From contig CALDDL010000103.1 in the NCBI GenBank assembly GCA_937936675.1, positions 1 to 31,793 of the forward strand: DNA of 31,793 nt, read 5' to 3'. Source of the stretch: an uncultured bacterium (GTDB lineage Bacteria; Bacteroidota; Ignavibacteria; Ignavibacteriales; Melioribacteraceae). The notes beneath the pieces were generated by a model that ran no database searches, was not told where the DNA came from, and saw only the letters and a program-made list of their open reading frames with translations. Both the position numbers and the translations under genes were made by a program. Positions 25,625 to 31,793 of the stretch are shown here, piece by piece; the first letter of the stretch is position 1; each line of letters opens with the position of its first letter.

Positions 25625-27190
25625 CTAAAACATTAACCAGTTAAGTGAAGTAAAAATGACCCATGGGTCTTTCGGTCTTGTTTTATTATAAGTAGAAGTG
25701 GGTGCATTATAAAAATCACCTAGGACACAATAACCCGCACTTACGCCTAATGTTAGGAAAACTTTTATGTTATACTTTACTTCGAAATTTACTTCCGAAC
25801 CAATAAACGAAGAACCGCCTTTAGGTGTAACATTAGATAATGCGGCGGCAAATCCCAATTTACCACTGAGTTTATTCGGTATGAAGTCTTTGGTCAACGA
25901 TAAGAATCCGGCAGTAACACCAAGCCCCATATTGGAGATATCATGAACAGCGGAATAATATCTATTTACAACCTGTGGATCGGGAAATAATAATAATGCT
26001 TTATGAGAGCTATAAATTCCAGTTGGAGAACCCCAAACGTTTCCTGTGATAACTGAATTAAGTGTCCCATCACTTGCTCCATTTGCATCACCCGTTGTAA
26101 ACATTCCTTCTAATGTGATTTTATCATTATTTGTCATACCATACTTATATGATAAACTTGCATTAAATGCAGCACCAAATATATCTGCATAACTTCCCTG
26201 CTTAGTCGATTCAGATACCGTATCGATCGTACCAAGATTAGCCATAACGTAAGCATCAGCCCACCATCTTCCTGCAAGAAAATCACGATTTAGTGATGCA
26301 TGTGTCCCCAGCCATATTACGTCAGCTTCATATTTTTTTGTTGGAAGATTCACTCTTACAGCACCGTTATATTCCGCGAGTTGACTATTTAAGCCCTGTC
26401 CGAGAACTGAAATACCACCTGCACTTTTACCTCTATCCCATACATACCACGCATCTGCTCCTACTTCCAATAAAGGAGTAATGCGCGATTCCATATCGAA
26501 CATCCATAAAGCTACGTCATCATTTTCTTGAATAATATTTTCAAATAATTGATAGTAACCAAGTTTTGCTTTTGTAGTTGGATTTAATTCATAGAAAAGA
26601 GATACACCTACTCCTTGAGTTCCCCAGTAGCTAAGCTTGTATGCACTAGTTTGAGTTGTACTTATTGCTTCTTTATTAGGGTCTCTAACGTTATCAAAAA
26701 TTCTTTGAAGTCCTACAACAACATTATATTTAGAGTCCTTTGGTTTAAGATCAACATTTGCCATTAAGGTTTGTAAATTCACCTGTCCGGCGTTAATTCC
26801 TCCACCCGTATTACCTCCGACTCCATAAGCAGCATCGCCCCATGTCATATCAATCTTAAATAAACTTCTAAAGGTTGCAAAACCATCTAAAATCGATGGA
26901 GTATAGATAAACATCGGTACGAATCTTTGCTCAAAATATGTAGCAGTCCTATCGTGTGTATTGGTAGTATTAGGTCCAAATAAACGACCTATAATCTGAC
27001 CGCGCAATAGTTCATTAGTCGGAGCCACATTCGATGCAGTGCCACGAGCATAAAAATATCCAATAAATTTTAATTCTGGTGCTTTTGCATCCGGGATCTC
27101 TTTAAGGTTCGGATCAGTTATATTTTGGGCGAATATTATCGTAAAAGTAGAAAAGATTATTACGATCATTCTTAATAATAGGTTTTTCAT
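25625..27190 (-). CDS. Outer-membrane beta-barrel protein, porin-like
   Basis: A 521-residue exported protein with a signal peptide (about 1-22, cut near IFAQ). The rest is alternating beta-strand sequence with aromatic girdles (LKFIGYFYARG, YKLSYWGTQGVGVSLFYEL, KAKLGYYQLFE) and a C-terminal strand ending in Phe (IFTSLNWLMF), as in outer-membrane barrels. There is no plug domain, so it is not a TonB receptor. Overall layout recalls alginate-export-type or general porin barrels, but I cannot assign a family. GGAGCG stands before the ATG. Lying between a lipocalin-like lipoprotein and two hydrolases, it may be the entry pore for the operon's substrate. A hairpin sits just before its ribosome site. 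Confidence 0.8.
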   Translation of the reverse strand: MKNLLLRMIVIIFSTFTIIFAQNITDPNLKEIPDAKAPELKFIGYFYARGTASNVAPTNELLRGQIIGRLFGPNTTNTHDRTATYFEQRFVPMFIYTPSILDGFATFRSLFKIDMTWGDAAYGVGGNTGGGINAGQVNLQTLMANVDLKPKDSKYNVVVGLQRIFDNVRDPNKEAISTTQTSAYKLSYWGTQGVGVSLFYELNPTTKAKLGYYQLFENIIQENDDVALWMFDMESRITPLLEVGADAWYVWDRGKSAGGISVLGQGLNSQLAEYNGAVRVNLPTKKYEADVIWLGTHASLNRDFLAGRWWADAYVMANLGTIDTVSESTKQGSYADIFGAAFNASLSYKYGMTNNDKITLEGMFTTGDANGASDGTLNSVITGNVWGSPTGIYSSHKALLLFPDPQVVNRYYSAVHDISNMGLGVTAGFLSLTKDFIPNKLSGKLGFAAALSNVTPKGGSSFIGSEVNFEVKYNIKVFLTLGVSAGYCVLGDFYNAPTSTYNKTRPKDPWVIFTSLNWLMF

Positions 27191-27207
27191 TTTCGCTCCA
27201 TTATTTT

Positions 27208-27235
27208 TAAAGAGCCGCTTTAGGACGGCTCTTTA
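27208..27235 (-). promoter_or_regulatory. Intercistronic hairpin before the outer-membrane protein gene
   Basis: AAAGAGCCG (27209-27217) and CGGCTCTTT (27226-27234) pair perfectly around an eight-base loop. On the minus strand it is followed by AAAAATAATGGAGCG, not a T-run, so it is not a standard terminator. It lies 9 bases after the lipoprotein stop and about 18 bases before the barrel ATG. It may protect the upstream message from decay or set the ratio of the two proteins. Confidence 0.7.
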
Positions 27236-27244
27236 CAATAAATA

Positions 27245-27781
27245 TTATTGTTTTACATATTTTTGAATATATATAGCATAGTTTGTACCGGCAATTGAAG
27301 TACTTCCGAATCCGCCTGCTGCAGTTGGAGCTGATACTCCTGCGAGTGGTGGTGTTACTTGGATAACTTCGTACGACATATTATTGTCTTTAAATGCACA
27401 GATACCTTGAGCAACTACTGCCGAAGGTGAGCTTTGATTAGCTACAATATTATAAATTTTAGCATCCGCAGTATTTGTTTTGCCGCTCTTATCCGTATTA
27501 CTTGTTTCGGTAAAAGTATAAGTTCCCGTTAAAGTTGTGTTCACACCATTCTTATCTGTTTGAACAACAGTATATGATTTGTTTTCGTTAAATGTAGCTA
27601 CAATCTTAGTTACGTTGAAAGGCGCAACTGTTAGTCCATAAGCTACATTAGCACCTTCAGAAACCCAAGTACCTACTATTGGATCTTTTGGTGTGGGTTG
27701 AACGATTTCATCGTCATCACTTTTGCAAGCTGTTAATGCAATTGTTCCGGCAATCAATAAAAGCATAAATAACTTTTTCAT
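27245..27781 (-). CDS. Lipocalin-like lipoprotein
   Basis: A 178-residue lipoprotein with lipobox LTAC (Cys19), an acidic Asp-rich linker (KSDDDEIVQPTPKD) and a beta-rich domain that opens with DPIVGTWVSEG. The 'GTW' motif at the first strand is the hallmark of lipocalin-like small barrels, which bind hydrophobic ligands. Strands such as VTKIVATFNENKSYTVV and LTGTYTFTE fit. It follows the acyl-CoA ligase by 19 bases and precedes the porin-like gene by 54, with a hairpin between. A carrier for a hydrophobic ligand in the periplasm is inferred. A general envelope lipoprotein is the alternative. Family assignment is by motif only. Confidence 0.75.
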   Translation of the reverse strand: MKKLFMLLLIAGTIALTACKSDDDEIVQPTPKDPIVGTWVSEGANVAYGLTVAPFNVTKIVATFNENKSYTVVQTDKNGVNTTLTGTYTFTETSNTDKSGKTNTADAKIYNIVANQSSPSAVVAQGICAFKDNNMSYEVIQVTPPLAGVSAPTAAGGFGSTSIAGTNYAIYIQKYVKQ

Positions 27782-27800
27782 AACTACTCCTTTTGTGTTT

Positions 27801-29327
27801 TTAAGAATTTGTTGTTTGTGTTTTGTGTATTTCTGTTAATTTCAATTTATTTATTTTTCCTGCATCTGTCTTTGGTATCTCTTCTAATATTTGGATGTAC
27901 TTCGGAATTTTATACTTTGCTAAATTTCCTTTACAGAAATTTATAATCTCTTCTTCGGTACTCTCTTCATCTGGCATTAATACAACAAAAGCTTTGCCTA
28001 CTTCGCCCCATTTAGAATCTGAGACACCAATTACTGCAACTTCTTTAATTTTAGGATTCGTGTATAAATATTTTTCTATCTCAGCGGGATAAACATTTTC
28101 TCCTCCGCTTATAAACATATTTTTCTTTCTATCAACTACGAAATAAAATCCATCTTCATCTCTCTTTACTAAGTCACCCGTATGGAAATATCCGTCTGTT
28201 AATGCTTCTTCTGTTTCCTCTAGTTTCTTCCAATATCCCGGAGTAACCACCGGTGAACGCATCCAAAGCTCTCCCACTTCATTTGCATTACGTTCATTCC
28301 CCTCTTCATTCATTATCTTTGCTTCGATATAAAAATTTGGGAATCCGATAGATCCTATTTTTGCTATCGCATGATCCTGATGAAGAGAAAAACAATTTGG
28401 TCCAACTTCAGTTAATCCATAACCCTGCCTTATAACAATTCCTTTCTTGTGCCAAATATTAATTAATGGAATCGGCATTGCCGCACCTCCTACAATTGCA
28501 AATCGGCAGCTTGATAAATCTGTCTTTTCAAAATTCGGAAGATCACTCAGCATTTGAAGCATTGTAGGTACACCAAAAAGTAATGTAGTCTTCTCCCTTT
28601 CCATTAATTCTAAGATTGTCTTTGGATCGAAACTTTGCAGCAAAGTATGTGAAGCTCCATGTAATAAAAATGGAGTAAATAGTACATTCCATCCGCCGGT
28701 ATGAAAAAACGGAGCGTAACTTTGTGTATGATCATTTGATGTAATGTCTAAACGTAAACAGGTGTTAATAGCATTCCAATAAAGCATTTTATTTGTAATC
28801 ATCACACCTTTGGATAATCCAGTTGTGCCTGCAGTATATAAAATCATAGTTACATCGTTTTCGGTAAATAGTCTCGGAGCTATAAAATTTTCATCATTAT
28901 TTCCCATACCCAAGAATCGTTCAAGCTCATCAATAGCAAATTTTATTGGGATGTTTTTAACTGCATTTATCTTATTTGCTTGCTCTTCGTAATCTTTTTC
29001 ATAAATAAACATCTTTGGATCTGCATCAGAAATAAGCGTATCAAGTTCACGCGGAGTTAATCTAAAATTGAGAGGTACTAATATTACACCAATTTTTATA
29101 CATGCAAGATAGAGCATTACGTATTCAGCACGGTTCTTTGAATAAACTGCTATTCTTTCACCTATTCCGATTTTTAAATCATCTTTTATATAATTAGATA
29201 AAGAATTTGTACAATTATTAAACTCTCTGAATGACCATTTTATATCACGATCATGCTCGCGCAAGAAAAATTTCTCGGGAGTATAATATGCCCACTTGCC
29301 AAGCCAATCAGTTTGAAAATTATGCAT
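27801..29327 (-). CDS. AMP-forming acyl-CoA synthetase/ligase
   Basis: A 508-residue adenylate-forming enzyme that activates a carboxylic acid with ATP and CoA. Motifs are the P-loop YTAGTTGLSKG (164-174), QGYGLTEVG (301-309), GYFHTGDLVKRDEDG (379-393), DRKKNMFISGGENVYP (399-414) and the catalytic Lys491 in TDAGKINK. The length is that of medium or long-chain fatty-acid and aromatic-acid CoA ligases (about 510-560). The binding pocket cannot be read for chain length. It overlaps the symporter gene by eight bases; AAGGAAAG precedes the ATG. With the symporter upstream it suggests import followed by CoA activation. O-succinylbenzoate-CoA ligase (MenE) is unlikely because no men genes are near. 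Confidence 0.93.
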   Translation of the reverse strand: MHNFQTDWLGKWAYYTPEKFFLREHDRDIKWSFREFNNCTNSLSNYIKDDLKIGIGERIAVYSKNRAEYVMLYLACIKIGVILVPLNFRLTPRELDTLISDADPKMFIYEKDYEEQANKINAVKNIPIKFAIDELERFLGMGNNDENFIAPRLFTENDVTMILYTAGTTGLSKGVMITNKMLYWNAINTCLRLDITSNDHTQSYAPFFHTGGWNVLFTPFLLHGASHTLLQSFDPKTILELMEREKTTLLFGVPTMLQMLSDLPNFEKTDLSSCRFAIVGGAAMPIPLINIWHKKGIVIRQGYGLTEVGPNCFSLHQDHAIAKIGSIGFPNFYIEAKIMNEEGNERNANEVGELWMRSPVVTPGYWKKLEETEEALTDGYFHTGDLVKRDEDGFYFVVDRKKNMFISGGENVYPAEIEKYLYTNPKIKEVAVIGVSDSKWGEVGKAFVVLMPDEESTEEEIINFCKGNLAKYKIPKYIQILEEIPKTDAGKINKLKLTEIHKTQTTNS

Positions 29328-30840
29328 CTTTTCTTTCCTTAAAAATTGTGTATAGTATTATTCCGACTAATAACGAAGCTATAATCGCCATTGAAGCCGC
29401 CACTCCCGGATTCTCTCCCGTTGCTTTCGTAAATGGAACGGGAAGCTTACCATAATAGAAACTGAAATGGACTATGATTGCTGTCAATGATGCAGCGATT
29501 ACAGAAATTTTAGGAATCTTTTTGAGAAACATTCCAAATAGAATCGGTACGAATGCGGCGGAGAAATAAGCATATACTCCATTCTGTGCAAAGATTCCTA
29601 CGCTTAATTTTGGATTTATTAATTGGTCATACGAAAGTAGAATTGATACAACTGCAAATACAGCAATTACGATTTTATTCGTTAATATATATGCTTTATC
29701 TCTCTTAGCTTCTTCGATCGGATAGTATTTACTAAATAATGGTTTGATAATATCCATCGTTGCAGTGGAGGAAATGGATTGGATCAATCCTTCCAAAGTA
29801 GAAACTCCCGCAGAGATTAATCCAAGAACTACAAATATCCCTACATATACAGGAAATTCCTTTACAACATAAGCAGATACAACTCCATCAAGTTTTAATG
29901 GAACCCCATTTATCATTAAGTCAGGGAAAATAATCCTTGCATATAATCCAACGAATACTACTAAGAAGAATATTGTTTGTGTAATAATTCCTACAACTAA
30001 ATATTTATTTACATCTTTATCTGTTTTTAATAATAACGACTTTGTAATAATATGAGGCTGGCAAACGATTGCAATTCCTATTACAATCTGAGTAAATATT
30101 ATTTCAAAATAATCTCGGAATAAAAAACTCGAATCATTTGTCGATTGAATTAGCTTAGGATCTATCGATTGTAATTTATCTAAGAAACCATGAATGCCAT
30201 TACTAAAATGTTGGTAGCCGCTGCCTAACAAAATAAATGCTACTGCAAGCATTATAATTGCTTGAACAGTATTAGTATATACCATCGAATTAGCACCGCC
30301 ATACATCATATATCCAAATATGAATATTATCGTTCCAATTAAAACATAAAGTTCCGGTACGTTTAATGACTTTGCCAAAACTTTCGTTAATCCAACTGCA
30401 ATCAGTACAATAAAGGTAACAAGCAATAAAGAAAGGAACGCAAAGAATAATGAATATCCTTTGCTATCATACTTAGAGCCCATCCATTGAGCCATCGTGA
30501 GCGATTTAACCGATGAGCCATGTTTTCGGAATCCTTTTGTTAATAAAACCAGCGAACCCATGGATGCAATCGGAAGAACAATTCCAAATGATAAAAAACC
30601 GCTTAATCCATAATAGGCAATAAAACCGGGGTTAATAATAAATGTAGCTGCACTTGTCATAGAAGCTGCAAGAGCCAGACCCACCGCCCATGGCTTAAAA
30701 GCAAAATTCCCAACTGCGTAATCGGAAATCGTTTTGGTTTTTAATGCGCCTCTAATAACAAAAAATAGAGTAATCGCTACATATAAAAGAATTAAAATCC
30801 AGGAGGCAGTTATCATTTCAGATGAAGCTACATCTAACAT
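29320..30840 (-). CDS. Sodium:solute symporter (SSS family)
   Basis: A 506-residue inner-membrane carrier with about 13 hydrophobic segments. The early motif DYAVGNFAFKPWAVGLALAA with SMTSAATFIINPGFIAYYG is typical of SSS carriers, and the sodium-site Ser/Thr motif in segment 8 fits (GLISAGVSTLEGLIQSISS). Such carriers take up organic acids, amino acids, sugars or pantothenate with sodium. The resemblance to acetate/proline/pantothenate-type members is general; the substrate is not determined. AAGGA lies eight bases before ATG 30840. An alternative Met lies at residue 9. It follows the KAS III-like gene by ten bases and overlaps the ligase, so carrier and ligase are co-translated. Confidence 0.92.
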   Translation of the reverse strand: MLDVASSEMITASWILILLYVAITLFFVIRGALKTKTISDYAVGNFAFKPWAVGLALAASMTSAATFIINPGFIAYYGLSGFLSFGIVLPIASMGSLVLLTKGFRKHGSSVKSLTMAQWMGSKYDSKGYSLFFAFLSLLLVTFIVLIAVGLTKVLAKSLNVPELYVLIGTIIFIFGYMMYGGANSMVYTNTVQAIIMLAVAFILLGSGYQHFSNGIHGFLDKLQSIDPKLIQSTNDSSFLFRDYFEIIFTQIVIGIAIVCQPHIITKSLLLKTDKDVNKYLVVGIITQTIFFLVVFVGLYARIIFPDLMINGVPLKLDGVVSAYVVKEFPVYVGIFVVLGLISAGVSTLEGLIQSISSTATMDIIKPLFSKYYPIEEAKRDKAYILTNKIVIAVFAVVSILLSYDQLINPKLSVGIFAQNGVYAYFSAAFVPILFGMFLKKIPKISVIAASLTAIIVHFSFYYGKLPVPFTKATGENPGVAASMAIIASLLVGIILYTIFKERKDA

Positions 30841-30850
30841 AATCTAATCC

Positions 30851-31793
30851 TTAAATTTTATAAATAGAATTTGCAAAAGCTAATCCGCCGCCCGACCCCA
30901 TAAAACAAACGAGATCACCCTTCTTTAACTTCCCTTTCTTTGCTGCATCATCATAAGCCATCGGAATACAAGCAGAACCTGTATATGCATATCGATCCAT
31001 TATTGTGTGCGCCCTTGATCGTTCCACTCCTAGATTATCTAATGTTTCCCAAATCGTATTAATATTTATCTGAGTAAAGAAATAATGCTCTATATCATTT
31101 GGAGTGATTCCAATTTTTTCGCACGATTCTTTTATCATGCGAGTCCATGTTGTAGGATTAATTTCTTTTGGAAATTTCTTTACAAATTTTAGTAAGTGAT
31201 CTTTATTTTCTAATACTTGCTCATTGAGGGGAATATGGGTGCCTCCCGCATAAATTCCCATCCAATCGGCATACTGTCCTTCAGTATGTAACTTACTTAC
31301 TAATTGACCTCTATCACTATTTTCTTCTGCTTTTAAGACCAAAGCTCCAGCACCATCTGCAAAAAGAGTAACAGTTTTTTTATCACTTAAATCAAGATAT
31401 TTGCTCATTGCATAAGCACCGATTACTAAAACATAATTATAATTATCATCGGCTTTTATAAATTTACTTGCGGTATCGAGTGCAGTTACGAATCCCGAGC
31501 ACGCACTATTCAAATCAAAAGTACCTGCTTTTATTGCATTCAAACGATGCTGAACCACTGATGCAGTTGAAGGAGAAATATATTCAGGAGTATCGGTGGA
31601 GATAATAATTAAATCCAAATCCTTTGCCTCTATGCCCGCATCTTTTAAAGCAGCATTTGCGGCTTCGATACAAAGGTCTGCCGTTGATTGATCTTCGATA
31701 CACCATCTTCTTTCTTTAATTGTTAGATTTGTACTTAGCCACGTATCCACATCTTCACCGAGTAATTCATTAAAGTATGAATTTGGTATCACC
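30851..31793 (-). CDS. KAS III-like (FabH family) thiolase-fold enzyme lacking the His/Asn pair, 5' end missing
   Basis: 313 residues are visible, with the N-terminus beyond the window. The GTG at 31792 is probably an internal Val, since FabH-family proteins have about 15-25 more residues first. The thiolase fold is clear: IISTDTPEYISPSTASVVQ, nucleophile Cys98 of the visible part in NSACSGF, FADGAGALVL, and the C-terminal SGGGLAFANSIYKI. In E. coli FabH the His of PHQAN and the Asn of GNTSAAS complete the triad. Here these positions read FTQIN (Thr240) and AYTGSACIP (Tyr270). Both residues are replaced while Cys stays, so ordinary decarboxylative condensation is doubtful; acyl transfer without decarboxylation is an inference. 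It heads the visible operon, ten bases before the symporter. Confidence 0.88.
   Translation of the reverse strand, partial: VIPNSYFNELLGEDVDTWLSTNLTIKERRWCIEDQSTADLCIEAANAALKDAGIEAKDLDLIIISTDTPEYISPSTASVVQHRLNAIKAGTFDLNSACSGFVTALDTASKFIKADDNYNYVLVIGAYAMSKYLDLSDKKTVTLFADGAGALVLKAEENSDRGQLVSKLHTEGQYADWMGIYAGGTHIPLNEQVLENKDHLLKFVKKFPKEINPTTWTRMIKESCEKIGITPNDIEHYFFTQININTIWETLDNLGVERSRAHTIMDRYAYTGSACIPMAYDDAAKKGKLKKGDLVCFMGSGGGLAFANSIYKI

Noticed and set aside
1..31793. CRISPR arrays, insertion sequences or phage genes
   Set aside because: No regular spaced repeats, transposase, integrase or phage structural motifs were seen on either strand.

Overview
The window is AT-rich and comes from a Gram-negative, outer-membrane-bearing bacterium of the Bacteroidota/Chlorobi group, most likely Ignavibacteria-like. 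The evidence is two TonB-dependent receptors with carboxypeptidase-regulatory-like N-terminal extensions, a DUF4249 lipoprotein paired with one of them, PEGA and two-component-regulator-propeller lipoproteins, many short lipobox proteins, and one Bacteroidota-like promoter (TTG, 19 bases, TATATTTA). Unlike many Bacteroidetes, most genes here have clear Shine-Dalgarno (SD) sequences (AAGGAGG, GGGAGG, AGGAGG), which also suits Ignavibacteria. The taxonomic call is inference.

Region 1 (1-4997, minus) is a tightly packed envelope operon: TonB receptor, DUF4249 lipoprotein, PEGA/propeller lipoprotein, and a second PEGA lipoprotein that runs off the window. Region 2 (5143-7823, plus) diverges from it and encodes a histidine-containing lipoprotein and a ZnuD-like TonB receptor, probably for zinc or another metal. 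Region 3 (7926-9883) holds tRNA-Ser(GCU) with a strong terminator, a gene-poor stretch with a possible gene remnant and one small orphan, then a DUF2975 membrane protein with its YozG-type HTH partner.

Region 4 (9884-14853, minus) holds an unrecognised 182-residue protein and a signalling pair: a CheB-CheR-coiled coil-PAS fusion with no kinase domain, followed by a separate PAS histidine kinase. Region 5 (15032-18613, minus) has a secreted PQQ-like beta-propeller protein and a Ser/Ala-rich lipoprotein, each with its own terminator. The leader of the second carries a hairpin predicted to bury its ribosome binding site. Region 6 (18758-23697, minus) is zwf-pgl-histidine kinase-response regulator in one tight run, linking the oxidative pentose phosphate pathway to a two-component system.

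Region 7 (23802-31793, minus) is a seven-gene run: a KAS III-like enzyme that keeps its cysteine but lacks the usual His and Asn, a sodium:solute symporter, an AMP-forming acyl-CoA ligase, a lipocalin-like lipoprotein, an outer-membrane beta-barrel, and two alpha/beta hydrolases (one a lipoprotein, one cytosolic). Together they look like an envelope-to-cytosol route for capturing, hydrolysing, importing and activating an ester or carboxylate. This is the best candidate for an undescribed system in the window; its substrate cannot be read from sequence.
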